64,000 nt of DNA from Hydractinia symbiolongicarpus (GCF_029227915.1 NC_079878.1:22655501-22719500), one strand, 5' to 3'; shown: positions 10,895 to 22,296, counted from the first letter of the stretch. The notes: a model not told the origin generated them from the letters alone. Translations and numbers: made by a program.

Positions 10895-13050
10895 CACTTA
10901 TAACGTGCCACTAATATTACTTATAAAAAATATCTTACTTATAGTAGGTATATTTTTGACCAAATATACGCTTGATCGCTTATCATTCAAATTTGTTTTG
11001 TTTTAACGCAGCCGATCAAATTATTTTCGGCATTATCAACTCACCTTGTGCAATAGTTAATAAAGCAGAAAATTTGCAGAAGGCAGGGTTGCGCAGACGA
11101 GATAAATGTTAGCGTAATTTTTCGCAAACTACTCGAAGTAGCTTTTACCGGATCTTTTACAATATGTTAACGTTCTCCGAAGTTACTTTACGATCTTTTT
11201 TTCGAATTGCGGTCGTACGACTCGAAATAAAATAAACAGTAAAAATAATGTCATAACGCTATGATGGACATGTTAAGAACACTAAGTGGAAGTACTTAAA
11301 TTCTAAACAACCTTAACATTCTAAAACATTAAGCTATAATCTTTCATATACACTATTTACCCTTTTTAACAAATTGCCACTTAAGAATCGCATTGTAAAG
11401 AATAAACAACGTTTTGGTGGTAAAGTCCACCCATAGCACTCCACATTTATATGTCTTCAGAACTTTGACGCGCATTGACTATTTTTAATTGAAGTTAGCA
11501 GAAGTAAATTATACATCTCATTAAAATTATCCAAAGACTATTTAATTGGTTTTGTATTAGGAATACGTAAATGATTTCAAAAGTCAAAAGTGTTTGTTGA
11601 GAAATTGGACCTTGCCAAAAAATAAAATAAAATAGACTTTAGCTACTAAATTAGATCTTTTACTAGCTATGTACAAACCAAAGCTAAAGGAGAGGAGTTT
11701 AGAATTTATAGCATAAAGAAAATCTTGTTCATTCTGTCTGTTGGTTTATTTTCGTACGTATCCATATTATCCACATGGCCGGTGCTGAACATCAAAGGAA
11801 CACAGAAACCACAAAAGTTATATCATAAGAGGTTTATAATTGCTCTTAGTCAGAGTTGAAGTATCTGCCGTTTGGACAATAGAAAGTAATTGATAAAAAA
11901 CTGCAATTTGGATGGTGTTCTCGCATGAAAAAAGTTGTTCTTAAAACTAGAATGTTTTGAGAAGAAAACGAAAGATGTAAAAGTTTGATGTTTTAGATTT
12001 GATTCTTAGTGTTTTATTTATTGTTATCTTTACTCAATTCTCTATTTACTTGTTATTTCGTTGTTTACTACTTTATTCATACATCAGTTCATATAAATAG
12101 CAACATTCCTGACCTTTCATTTTATTTCTTTTCCAGAATCTTATTTTTTTCGTGTCAGTTCGTATCATTTTTAATGGGCTACCGACTGGTAACCTTGTGT
12201 TAGAGCGTTCCACTTTCAAGAGGCTTGTTGATAGGTCATATTTGACCAATCAACAAGCCTCTTGAAAGTGGATGTCAAATCCTATGATTCCATTAATCCA
12301 AACAGAAAGATGGAGCGAAATATTTGAATGTTTTTGACAAAGATGAAGGATGTACTAATGTTTAACTTTTAAATCTTTGAATAAAAATGCATTAATGAAC
12401 ATTAAAGAAAGCACTGTATGAATATGAAAAAATGACAGAAAAGCTTTACTATGAAGCACAGCTAAAGTTTACTGTTGTTAAAGGCTCTATAATGACAAAA
12501 AATAAATAAACAACATTTGGTTGAAAGAACAAAAAAAGGTTTAGTTATGTTTTTCTTAACAATAATTCTTTCGCTTTCTTATCTTTGTCGTTGCTTTGAA
12601 TGCAGAGTAGTATTTCCAAAGCAACTGGCTCTTCCCAATCTGCAAAGATATCGTATCTATCACATACATTTTTGCGCTATTTCTTTAATAGCTACCTTGA
12701 AGTCTTTCTAAAAAATTATTTGTTGTTGTTGTTTGTTTAATCATGTGTAACTAAGTATTGTCTGCACACAGTCATATATAAAGTCTCTCTTGAATGAACA
12801 CGCATATTAATTAGTGCGAAATTGACATGTACATGCAAATGATATAGAGTGATTAATCAGTCCTCCATTGTTGATGTTTTTTTCAGCGTAATACGCAATG
12901 AAACTATTATGTTTTTAAAAAGGATACCCGTAGGAGAGCTGCTTTGCTTTGATTCACTGTGACAATAAAAACGTTTATAAATTGACTCGACAATGAGTTA
13001 TTAATTGTTAGGACAAACTTTCACATTTTATTATCTTGTCTTTTGATGTT
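10895..13050. other. Non-coding stretch with a strong fold-back
   Basis: The first 150 bases are tRNA-flank repeat. Beyond that no gene is supported, apart from the inverted repeat at 12210-12271. A candidate 3' splice acceptor, TTGATGTTATAG, ends at 13054, just before the arrestin start codon, so an upstream non-coding exon of that gene may lie here. Confidence 0.5.
12210..12271. repeat. 62-bp inverted repeat (23-bp perfect stem)
   Basis: Bases 12210-12232 are the exact reverse complement of 12249-12271. After one mismatch, five more bases pair (GGTCA at 12234-12238 with TGACC at 12243-12247), leaving a four-base loop. As DNA or RNA this would form a hairpin of about 28 pairs. No coding or transposon feature explains it. 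Confidence 0.9.
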
Positions 13051-13077
13051 ATAGATGAGATGAAATGAGAAAACAAG

Positions 13078-15243
13078 ATGTCTTTCCGCCGTCAAAATTT
13101 GTGGCCGAATTCGACAACAAAGACAGAAGATGCTGTATATACAATAGTGCTCCATCCTGATGTTATTTTGTTTAAAGCTGGTGGCAAAATACAGGGTGAT
13201 GTGTATATTTGCTTTAAAGACACTAAGGAGAAGATCAGCTTCGACGTTTTAAAAATATACATCAAACAGAATGTGAATTTACCTGAGGGGACTAGTTCTA
13301 AGAAAAATGTGACGTCAAAGGTACTTGATGAACAAATTTTGGTTGATCGAGGCAAAAGTAGAGACGATTACGACCTTTACATCAAAGAAATCAACAATTC
13401 AAACGAAATAAGAGTCCCATTTGAGTTCTATTTGCCTAAAGATATCGCTGCCTCGTTTAACTCGAAACAGCTAACGACGTGTTATGAGTTAAGGGCGGAA
13501 ATCACGGAATTGCATCTTTGTGGAGATATTTGTGATATGAGTACGAACCAGCCAATTGAAATCAAGGAATTCTTAAGTGAAAATTTCGGGGACAAACTTC
13601 CATCTGCGCAGGTTCAGCAGACGTTAAATTCTCGATTAGTCACTTTTTCTGCCAACACAAATAAAGCAGTCTATCACACTGATGATGAAATGAAAATAGA
13701 TATTTTGCTCGATGTCCCAAATTTGATTGAAGTGATGGTGCAGTTCGAAATAGTTCAGATGATCGAGTTAAAACAACATTCGCAATGGGAGACTATTACT
13801 AACAAACTAAGAGAAACTTATCCAAATGATAAGTATGAAATAATCAAGGCTTCGCAGGTGATGTTTTTAGAAAATTCCGTTTTTAGTTCCCAACCATCTG
13901 TGTATCATAGTGATTTTATACAAGTAACTTACGCAGTCAGGATCACAGCATATATTTATAATGACCAAATAGAAATTGAGATTCCAATAATGATAGAACG
14001 GGAACATGCTCTTGGAAATTTATATCAAAAAGCTGTTTCCACAGCTAATCTGCCATTATTACCATTAAGCGTAACGGTTAACGAGCTTAAATCAGATGGC
14101 TTGCAGTCGTATATCCCACTGAAACAAAGTTATGAAAATCGGAGACTATCAGTACGAAAAGGGAATTTGGATGGATTGAACGCCATTTTAACTATCGTTT
14201 CAGAGTCGTATAAACCGTACACGAAAGAGGATAAAATCAAAGGTTATGTTTATCTAAAGATTAAAGACTATGAAAAAGATTTGGAATTTAGTAATTTACT
14301 TATTATCTTAGTAGGGGTAAAGAAAAATAAAAATGGTAGCACGTTGCGTTCAAGAAATGGCGAAATGTTCTTGTACCAACGAAAAGTCTTGAAAGGCGAT
14401 AAAAATGAGAATGTTTCTTTGATAAAATTATCAGGTAAATCAGGCCTATTAGTTGTTGAGTTTGAGTTTGATCTGAGTACTGTTGCCAAACACCTACCCC
14501 CGTCTTTTAATTCTAATGACGTCAGCATTTCGTATGAGTTAAAAGCCGACGTATTTAACCTATCCATCGGAAAATCAAAAGCATCAATGTACACTACTTT
14601 GCCGATTATAATCAAAGAGGATAGAAGCAAAATGGAGATTGATGTTTCCGGTCTTCGAAGCCTGTTAAAGCTTAACGGGAAAGAAATCTCTATCTTTTTA
14701 AGTACCGATAAATCGATTTATCAACATAATGACGTCATTCAAGCTAGAATTAATATTGACAACAAATCTAAGAAACAACTGGCTGTAAAAGTTCAACTTA
14801 TTCAAGTTATAGAAAATGTGGGTTTAAGCCGAGTTGTCAAGGAAACTGTAGTTTCCAATCCTATTATTTTGTTAATTCTTCCAAGAAGTAAACTATTGTC
14901 CACTGAAGCAATATCGTTAAAAAATTCTGTCTTCCACTACCAACCTACTCTTTCACAGTACGACAACATGCAAGTAAGTTACAGGATAACAGTTGAAGTC
15001 CCACTGTTGAATGTAACGGGCACAAAAGATGGTGTGCCTATAAAAATAATTCGGAGGTATGGTCACGCAGTTAAAGAGTTAACAAGAGAAGGTTACCCAT
15101 TACTTCCTATCACTTTGGAATATTATGGCCGGGAGAGAGAGCGCCTACCAACTTTCTTAACTGAATATTCAAATAGAGGTATAGTGAAGGTCATGAACAG
15201 TTCAACTTGTGTGGACCGATGGAAAGGATGGAAGGTGAAATAA
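13078..15243 (+). CDS. Double arrestin-domain protein (two tandem arrestin units)
   Basis: A single open exon of 721 codons. Residues about 19-335 form one arrestin-fold unit. Its N-lobe has FKAGGKIQGDVYI followed by the strand pattern ending PFEFYLPKD and YELRAEI. Its C-lobe has NKAVYHTDDEMKIDI, FLENSVF and QVTYAVRITA, ending LPLLPL (about 325-330). Residues about 368-682 repeat the layout: KIKGYVYLKIKD; FEFDLSTVAKHLPPSF with SYELKADVF; DKSIYQHNDVIQARI (from 544); LKNSVFHYQP; QVSYRITVEV; and YPLLPITLE near 673-681. Alpha-arrestins (ARRDC and TXNIP families) are cytoplasmic adaptors for membrane cargo, normally one unit of 300-450 residues. No PPxY motif, the usual ubiquitin-ligase docking site, is present. 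The ATG at 13078 is preceded by an in-frame-independent acceptor-like AG at 13053-13054. An AATAAA lies at 15779-15784, about 540 bases after the stop. The arrestin assignment rests on motif order; the cargo is unknown. Confidence 0.85.
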   Translation: MSFRRQNLWPNSTTKTEDAVYTIVLHPDVILFKAGGKIQGDVYICFKDTKEKISFDVLKIYIKQNVNLPEGTSSKKNVTSKVLDEQILVDRGKSRDDYDLYIKEINNSNEIRVPFEFYLPKDIAASFNSKQLTTCYELRAEITELHLCGDICDMSTNQPIEIKEFLSENFGDKLPSAQVQQTLNSRLVTFSANTNKAVYHTDDEMKIDILLDVPNLIEVMVQFEIVQMIELKQHSQWETITNKLRETYPNDKYEIIKASQVMFLENSVFSSQPSVYHSDFIQVTYAVRITAYIYNDQIEIEIPIMIEREHALGNLYQKAVSTANLPLLPLSVTVNELKSDGLQSYIPLKQSYENRRLSVRKGNLDGLNAILTIVSESYKPYTKEDKIKGYVYLKIKDYEKDLEFSNLLIILVGVKKNKNGSTLRSRNGEMFLYQRKVLKGDKNENVSLIKLSGKSGLLVVEFEFDLSTVAKHLPPSFNSNDVSISYELKADVFNLSIGKSKASMYTTLPIIIKEDRSKMEIDVSGLRSLLKLNGKEISIFLSTDKSIYQHNDVIQARINIDNKSKKQLAVKVQLIQVIENVGLSRVVKETVVSNPIILLILPRSKLLSTEAISLKNSVFHYQPTLSQYDNMQVSYRITVEVPLLNVTGTKDGVPIKIIRRYGHAVKELTREGYPLLPITLEYYGRERERLPTFLTEYSNRGIVKVMNSSTCVDRWKGWKVK

Positions 15244-17945
15244 TTCTAATTTATTGCAGAAGTATCGTATCACGTTAACGCGATTTGAAACTGAACCAAG
15301 ACGAAAGCTAAAGTTTCTGTCTTTTGACATGATTTGTTTAGCAGGTAAAAACATTGGGAAAAGAACATAACGATTACATGGTAATTCGTAATTATCAACA
15401 AAAGAAGATATTTAGTATTAATGAATTCCACCATTGATTTTCCATATTGGATTGTATTTCATTTTTTGAACATAACGTGAAGTGTGTGTTTAAGAGCAAT
15501 TTTTAGAAATAATAATCGCAGCTGAGTGAGCTTTACAGAAACAAAAACTACCAACAATTTGAGATTAGATTAATATTTCCTACATAACTTTTCCTATTCA
15601 TAGTTAGAAACAAGAGATCTGTAAATGTAATGTTCGGAGAGGCTTTGATACGCTAGAAATTACTACTTTTGTACACTGTAACTGAAAGTTTGTGAACAGC
15701 AAAATTTCTAGTGTTTTTTTTTTATGTTTAAAAAACTAGTTTTCCTACAATTTTTCATAAAAAAAAAACACTAAACTGAATAAACAGCTTTTTGGACCTG
15801 TCAATGCTTCTAGTGATTTTGTGAAATAGCACCGATATGTGCTGACGTAAGCATGCCTCGCTTTTCCAAAATTTTAGGCCTTTTCAAGTCACACTGTAGA
15901 TGTTTCGTATTCCGAACGAGCAACGTGCGCATCTTAAAAGTTGTTTACCTGGCTTTCGCATGTGTCAAAATAGTAATAGAGAATTGATGCGAGTTTCGAA
16001 TTTAGGGAATTTGAAAAAATGCCGTTTTTTTCACATTTTTACCGAGGATTGTAGTTTTTCAAAAGAAGTATTAAATAAGTCATGTTGTTTTTAAATTTGA
16101 ATATTTTTTTAACAATGACATGGAAAGTCAAAAAGGTTGGAATAAAATAACTCACTAAAGAATGGAGACGTAACTTGAAAAATATCAGATAGACACAATT
16201 TTTTCTGTATAAAAATAAAGACTCTAAACTTAACGTCAACAATATACAACAGCTACAAAAAGAATTTTTTTGCCTTTTGTTTTTACATTACTTACTTTTA
16301 CATTACTTTACATTTCGTTTCTTTGTTTTTGTTTTTGTTTTTGTTTTTATTGTTCAGTTTATTGAATTAAAAATGATATTAATTGTGTATTGTAAATAAT
16401 AGAAATATGATTTGTATCAACAATTATTTCTTTTTCATAAACACGTAGTAACAATCACGAACCTAAACCACGTCTGTATCGCGCGGAAATTAAAAATTGG
16501 CTGACCATTTGGAAAACTAAAGAAAGCTGGGTACTAATCATAAACTTACTGCGTATAATCGTCCTCTTTTTCACCTGTACTGACATGCTTTTTGACTTTT
16601 AAATTTGGCATTCCCAACAAAGATCTTATTTTTAGCATTAGATTATTCCTAAGTACCTACAACCAGTGATGATAATTGGCCAAAACTAGTTTTGGGGCAT
16701 TTTTTAATGTTAGCCAGCACACTAAAGCCCATAGGGTGCGAAAATACAACTTCTGTAAATGCGTAGGCTTTCTTAGAATTACGATATGATCCACATCAGG
16801 TCCCACTAATTACCGAAATATCGGGGAAAAGGCGTCATGGTAAAGTGAGCAAAAATTTGAGTTTGGATTTAACCAATTATCCTAAGCCCTAACTTCGCTG
16901 TGAACATTGACAAATAAACGTTAACGAGTTCAAATTGTGCAACATAGAAATAGTTTCAATTACTCCGTGTAAGAAGGACTTACTGCATGAGATTATAGCA
17001 ATAGAAAATGTGTTTGGAATGCTGAAATATGGTAAAAAGGCAATTTTGAAGATTGGTAGAAAGAAATATACAGTCCCACTGGTCGTCTTAACTTGCTAAA
17101 AACCAATCAATGTTTAACGAAGCATATATTTTCTTCTTTTAAAATAATGTCCAATCTGTCCATTCTGTCCATCGGTTGTATAAGGTAGACATAAAGCTAG
17201 ATTACGGTGTACAGGTAAGTCAGGACGACATTTCATCCTGTTTTACTGTTTCCCGCCTCCCTTCACAAATTTTCATTAATTTAAATGCAAGATTGCTAGC
17301 CGTGATTGCGTTTTCAGCGGGATGGAATTTCTTTATGTAACAGCTTCATCAAGCTAGCCTGGGCGGAATGCAGCATCCACGCATGCGCATTTTTCGGATC
17401 GTTTTTGAAAAACTTTAACTAAAATATGGCGAAAAAAGTAGGTTTATGAAATATATTTTGGGATATATCTAAAAAATGATATAAGCAATACGTCAATTTA
17501 ATTTTTCCGTACATCATTTTTGTTGTAAACAATTACATAATTCTTAGGAGCAAATTAAAAAACTTTATGTTACTTTGATAATTCAGTTTAAAAACATAAT
17601 ACATTCTCCGTCTTTCACCAAACGGGTGCCTATTCTTAAAAAAATGGTATTTGAAGCCCTTTTTTGTTAAAAAAACTTTTTCTCTGTTGTCTTTTACTTG
17701 TCAATACATTCAAGAAAATTTATTTTGAGCAAAAAAAAAGCTTTTATTTGTTTAAAGGTAAGCTTCAGAAAAACAAAAAAACATGAATAATTGTCATCAG
17801 ATTTGTTTTCGATATCGGAAATCAACAGGGAAGTCTTTAATCATAAAACTGACCTTAACAGATTTTTTCTGATAGAAGAAGAGAACGCTTTCAGATGTCA
17901 GAGTTTCTGTAAATAGAGTTTTTAATGACTTCATACTATTTAACT
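15244..17945. other. Arrestin 3' UTR and non-coding stretch
   Basis: The first 540 bases are the probable 3' UTR, ending near AATAAA at 15779-15784. Farther on there is a GTTTTT-type simple repeat at about 16318-16350. Otherwise I see no exon, RNA gene or transposon end. Confidence 0.5.
15779..15784 (+). terminator. Polyadenylation signal, arrestin gene
   Basis: AATAAA downstream of the arrestin stop codon on the same strand. It is the most plausible signal in the 3' region, although AT-rich sequence makes chance matches common. Confidence 0.45.
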
Positions 17946-17948
17946 ATA

Positions 17949-17961
17949 TTTATTCTTTATT
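17949..17961 (-). terminator. Tandem polyadenylation signals
   Basis: Two AATAAA hexamers on the minus strand (TTTATT at 17949-17954 and 17956-17961) lie 16-28 bases past the stop codon of the exon at 17977-18258. Confidence 0.65.
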
Positions 17962-17976
17962 ACAACTAAAAAAAAC

Positions 17977-18258
17977 TTAAAACATGCAAACCAATGTCTT
18001 AGCAGAGGCACAAAGAAAGCGAGCAGCTTTGGTCACATGGGCCAGGATAGTCAACTCTTTGTCGCGAGGTAAAGATAAGCTTTTGGATATAAGTTTTGTT
18101 GTTGTGGCGAAGCCTTTCGTCAATTTTGTAACATGATAAAAATTAGACAGCATTTTAGAAACAGGAATCACACTTGCTTGTATAATGCCTTTGATCACCC
18201 CATAGATTGCAAAAAGATGGATGTCGACAGGATAGTTATTGTAAGATTTTGCAGAATC
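17977..18258 (-). CDS. Terminal exon of an unrecognised gene
   Basis: On the minus strand a good 3' splice site (CTAGTTCTTCTTTAAG) ends at 18259. It opens a 93-codon frame starting DSAKSYNNYPVDIHLF and ending TLVCMF before a TAA at 17977-17979. Two AATAAA signals follow on the minus strand (plus 17956-17961 and 17949-17954). The peptide is rich in K, S, T, A and L and is probably helical, with AHVTKAARFLCASAKTL near the end. I do not recognise a family. Acceptor, open frame, stop and nearby polyA signals together support a real last exon. Upstream exons were not identified with confidence. Confidence 0.6.
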   Translation of the reverse strand, partial: DSAKSYNNYPVDIHLFAIYGVIKGIIQASVIPVSKMLSNFYHVTKLTKGFATTTKLISKSLSLPRDKELTILAHVTKAARFLCASAKTLVCMF

Positions 18259-18490
18259 CTTAAAGAAGAACTAGGAAAAACCAATGCAACCTAAGCGTAA
18301 AGAATGCACTGGATAAAAGATTTCTAATAATATTTTTTGAAATCGTTTAAGGATTAAACAGGAAGCATTATGTTAACAGAAAGAACATTTTAATGTAAGC
18401 AACACAAGATTTTTTGAACTAGAATTAGTTTTTGGGAGTCCGGTGGTCCAAATCATGATGCTGTATGGTTGCAATCAATTAATCTCGCCT

Positions 18491-18674
18491 TCACTGATCA
18501 ACGATTCGTGTATGTGAAAAAGTAAAAGCAAATATCTGGTCTGATCCCACCGATAGTTCGTTTGTGAAAGCCAGTAAATAACCAAGTCCATTTACATTGG
18601 ATGTGATTCTATCCTTAGGTTGCCATTTTACAGGGTTAGAAATTAAAGGAGCAACAGCGTGGTGGTTGTCCTTT
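18491..18674 (-). pseudogene. Possible cytosolic carboxypeptidase-like fragment
   Basis: A minus-strand open stretch of about 60 codons reads with sensible composition: NPVKWQPKDRIT, then YLLAFTNELSVGSDQ, then FAFTFSHTRIVDQ, then TGA. The order W...I, hydrophobic strand, D-x-x-x-FA and a T-R-x-x-D-Q end resembles the end of the N-terminal domain of M14 cytosolic carboxypeptidases (AGBL/CCP), which reads W, LTF, D..YFA, YTYT. No convincing splice sites bound it and the catalytic domain is not nearby. I treat it as a possible dead fragment; it could also be chance. Confidence 0.3.
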
Positions 18675-18679
18675 TTTTA

Positions 18680-19730
18680 AATTTAATAATTTTGACCAAA
18701 CAGAAAGATGTTTATCAACAAAAAAATTATCTCCAGGATAAGTTATTTTATATTCTTAAGCATATTCCACTTGATCCACAGACAAAAAAAGAAAGAAAAC
18801 TGCCAATATTTTTATCAATACTGCGATGCTATTTATGCTTGAAGAAATATCTGAGGCCTTGCTAGTAAAACCAACATCTAGCCGTTTCAAACCCAGCCTT
18901 GCTGCACAGCTGACTAAACTGTGCCGCACGCCTCTGCACTTCTCGACTGTGTAAAACCAAATACCCAGACATATGGGTACTGCCATTTATTTGTACCTAA
19001 CAAAGTTCAACTATACCTCTTGAGTATCAGAACCTAGGCATTCTAAATGAGGGTGATAGGTTTTTTGTAAAGAAAATTATAGAAAATAATAATAGCCAGG
19101 CATTTTCTTGGAAAAATTTATTTTAATAATTCTTTTAAAAGCTAAGAGAACTAAAGTAAATATAATCACTCTTTTATGGTGGATTTTCACTCAGAAATAA
19201 GGTAGACCGGATTGCAATAGAACGGAACAAGAACAATACTTTCTAAATTTGATTAGCAATTCTGTTGATCATTCTTCAGTTATCATTTCAGTTTAGAACG
19301 GAAAAGAAAATTTTATGAACCAATCAGGGTCCAGAAATTACAGATATACAATCTGATCCATTCCATTCGTGAAGCACAGAATAATTCTTAATTCTCTTGT
19401 TTATCTTTATATTTATTTTCTTTCACAATCAAGCATCCGTTGTCTTAAACTCATTCAAGTAAATAATTAACCTAAAAAAATTTTAAACGATCTGCTTAAA
19501 ACAATGACTGATTACTATCATAAATCAGAGAGTAGTATTTTTTTTCCTCTATTTTACTACTGAACCGGTAAAAAGCATTGTAATAAAGTTGGTAAGCATC
19601 AGGGCAAAGCCAAAAGGACAGTCTACTGTCAATTTTATGAGGATTTGTCTGCTTTTCTTGAGCATTACTTCCGTTTTCACATCAAAAACTGTTTGTTTGA
19701 GAGAAAAAAAAAATCAAACTTAACAAACAG
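18680..19730. other. Non-coding stretch
   Basis: Nothing supported apart from the edge of the duplicated tRNA unit, which begins around 19735. Open frames here are short and antisense to one another. Confidence 0.45.
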
Positions 19731-19773
19731 AGAGAAATTAAATTACTACTATAGAAATGTAAGAAAATATGTA

Positions 19774-20258
19774 CAGTCGACCCTCGATATCTCGAATACC
19801 TGTGATCTCGAACTTTCGCTGTCTCGAACTTTTTTCCGGTCTGCATTCTCTTGTAAGCAAAATAACGTTCTATATCTCGAACTCCGTTTTCGCAAACTTT
19901 TGCTTTGTCGGACAATTTTTTCAGTCCCTCTAGCTCATTTCATCACGTTATCTAGAAATTTCCCTTATTTTTCGAACAAAAGCATTCGATCATATAAAAA
20001 GTTCAATTGATACATAAAAGAACTTTCAAATATTTGCAGTTTGGGATTTTTGAAATTTATTTCAAAAATAGATACCAAGCGGAAGCTTATGCTAAAAACG
20101 TTGGCTGAGAAATTCGTCTTTTTTCGGCTCCCCATCTTTGGGTATTTCGCTATCTTGAACTTTAAAGACCTTCGACGCTCGAAGGTCTTTAAAGTTCTCA
20201 ACTATCCGTTATCTCAAGCTTTTGATATCTTCAACTTTTTCGGTCATCTGAGAGTGTG
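19774..20258 (+). mobile_element. Tigger/pogo-like MITE, 3' end decayed
   Basis: Starts CAGTCGACCCTCGATATCTC after TA. Its interior carries many TCTCGAAC-type subterminal repeats, as does the better preserved relative at 21404-21791. The right end (near GGTCATCTGAGAGTG) lacks the terminal ACTG. A 19-bp perfect fold-back lies inside at 20157-20197. No transposase frame is present, so it would have depended on an element elsewhere. Confidence 0.65.
20157..20197. repeat. 19-bp perfect hairpin, 3-base loop
   Basis: 20157-20175 is the exact reverse complement of 20179-20197, with CGC between. It lies inside the Tigger-like element and has no counterpart in the related element at 21404-21791, so it arose after the copies separated. 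Confidence 0.9.
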
Positions 20259-20351
20259 AAATATATTTTGACTTTGCGGTGAAAACATATCTTCTTGTAT
20301 CGACTGTTGATAAAAAATGTTTATAAAATGCGAAATTTTGAAAACAATTTT

Positions 20352-20423
20352 GGGCTCAACCGGGATTTGAACCCGGGGCCTCTCGCACCCAAAGCGAGAA
20401 TCATACCACTAGACCATTGAGCC
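20352..20423 (-). tRNA. tRNA-Pro (UGG)
   Basis: Identical to the window consensus tRNA-Pro(TGG). A TTTT run lies about 7 bases past the 3' end on the minus strand (plus-strand AAAA around 20341-20344), a fitting Pol III terminator. It belongs to duplication unit A. Confidence 0.93.
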
Positions 20424-21403
20424 ACAATTATCTAGTGCTATTGCTGTTACTTACAAAAAAATTCTTTACTCATAATGGGTACAAGCATTTTTGTTAATCG
20501 AATACGCTTGATCGCTTATCATTCAGAATTTTTTTCAATTAAACTTAGGCTATTAACTCACTTAAGGCATTAACACTCCGTCTTGTTCGCCCTGCGCTTA
20601 AATGCCTGCAACGTTACTAGGTTACTGCTACAGATTGACTACCGCCCCATACTTGGACATTGCGTTATCTGTTTTAATGGGTTATTATACCTATTTGAAT
20701 AAGTATGCTGGGATTTGTAACAATGCAAATGGAATTTAAATTCAACATTTGCGATTTATCGCAAATATTGAATTAATAATAAAACTCAATCGAATTATCT
20801 GAAAAAGATAAGGTTAATGCTGTACCTTCTTTTTGCATAACTGACAAGGACTATATGCATGATGATGTATATATAGTGGGAAAATTATATTCCATTGAGA
20901 AAAAAAATGCAATAGTTTATTAAGACTACAGCATGTTTCTTCAACGTTGTTTTAAAACACCACGACGATTAAATGGGCGATATCCAACCTATTTTGTCAA
21001 ATATGATTTATTGAATCGGCAATTTTTTTTGTGTAGCTAGCTGCATAACACATTTTTTTGATTCTAGCTAGCTACTTGCTTTATTTGAAGTTTTTAACAA
21101 CTTTTGAAATCTGGAATGTAATAAATTGCAACAAAACTACAGCTTGTTGTTGCCACACTGTTAGAGCTAAAACACTCATCCAACCCTTTTATTTTACTGA
21201 ACCCGCTCATAAATCAAGTTTATGTGTAGAAAAGTAAAAATTTCTGTTGCGGATATATATCACTTTACAGTCAAACATTTTTGTGTCTGAAAAACCTCTT
21301 GACTTTGCTCACAAATTATATACCCTAAGTACTCACACTAATTACATACCCGTTACTGTCATAACCCACATAACAGTTGAAACGTGCTCTACATAAGTAT
21401 GTA

Positions 21404-21791
21404 CAGTCGATGCTTGATATTTCGAATACCCGTTATCTCAAACTTTCACTGTCTCGAAATTTTTTCCTTTTATTTCGAACAAAAACATTCGATTTTATAA
21501 AAAGTTTGATTGATACATAAAAGAGACTTTCGAGAATATTTGCAATTTGGCATTTTTGAAATCCTCCTCAATTTAAAAATGGCTAAGAAATAGAAGCTCA
21601 TGGTAAAAATGTTGGCTGAAAAATTCATATATTATATCTTTTTTTTGTTCCTCGTTTTCGGCTAAACAATTTAGCAAGAACGTAAACTTTCGTAGACAAG
21701 TACAAATAACTGACTTTAACGGGCTTTGACGCTCGATATTTCGAATTTTTTCGTCGGTCCCCTGAGAGTTCGAGATCTCGAGAGTCAACTG
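21404..21791 (+). mobile_element. Tigger/pogo-like MITE with TA duplication
   Basis: A 388-base element flanked by TA on both sides (21402-21403 and 21792-21793). It starts CAGTCGATGCTTGATATTTC and ends CTCGAGAGTCAACTG, giving inverted termini of the CAGT...ACTG kind used by pogo/Tigger elements of the Tc1-mariner group. The subterminal TTTCGAA and TCTCGAA repeats are also typical. It is too short to code for a transposase. Confidence 0.8.
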
Positions 21792-21920
21792 TATGTACCT
21801 ATAGATATTTTTTATTCCAATGAACATGTTCAATTTTATTTGGGACAAAGCATATCTACGTTCTATATCGAGTGTTCATATAAAAGTGTTTATAAAATGT
21901 GCAATTCCGAAAACAATTTG

Positions 21921-21992
21921 GGGCTCAACCGGGATTTGAACCCGGGGCCTCTCGCACCCAAAGCGAGAATCATACCACTAGACCATTGAGCC
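21921..21992 (-). tRNA. tRNA-Pro (UGG)
   Basis: Consensus 72-base tRNA-Pro(TGG) on the minus strand, with all stems paired and A and B boxes intact. It lies in unit B, 130 bases past the MITE. The minus-strand TTTT terminator is about 9-10 bases past its 3' end, inside a GTTTTC context shared with unit A. Confidence 0.93.
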
Positions 21993-22265
21993 ACAATTAT
22001 CCAGTACTATTGCTTTTACTTATAAAAAATATTTTACTCATAATGGGTACAAGCATTTTTGTTGATTGAAAACGCTTGATCGTTTATTATTCAGAATGTT
22101 TTCATTTAAACTCAGCCGATTAACTCACTTAAGGCATTAACAACCCGTCTTTCTCATAACAAAAATTGTTCCCCGAGCGCCCACTGCCCTGCAATTCTAA
22201 AGTTCATAAAAACTCAATCGAAACATCTGAAAAAGATATGGTTAATGCTACATCTTTTTTGTATA

Positions 22266-22296
22266 ACTGATAATGAGTAATATACTCATTATCAGT
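22266..22296. repeat. 14-bp inverted repeat
   Basis: ACTGATAATGAGTA at 22266-22279 pairs with its exact reverse complement at 22283-22296 across a three-base loop. Confidence 0.85.

Larger units (their letters stand above)
19735..21250 (+). repeat. tRNA-Pro duplication unit A
   Basis: One of four related units (with 21365-22810, 24580-25620 and 27975-28990) in the same orientation. Shared order: a short run ending TATAGAAATGT, a Tigger-like MITE (in this unit and the next only), the tRNA-Pro, a flank with ACTCATAATGGGTACAAGC and CGCTTGATCGCTTATCATTC, and a tail with TTCCATTGAG, CAATAGTTTATTAA and GGGCGATA. The units have diverged in length through indels. Confidence 0.75.
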
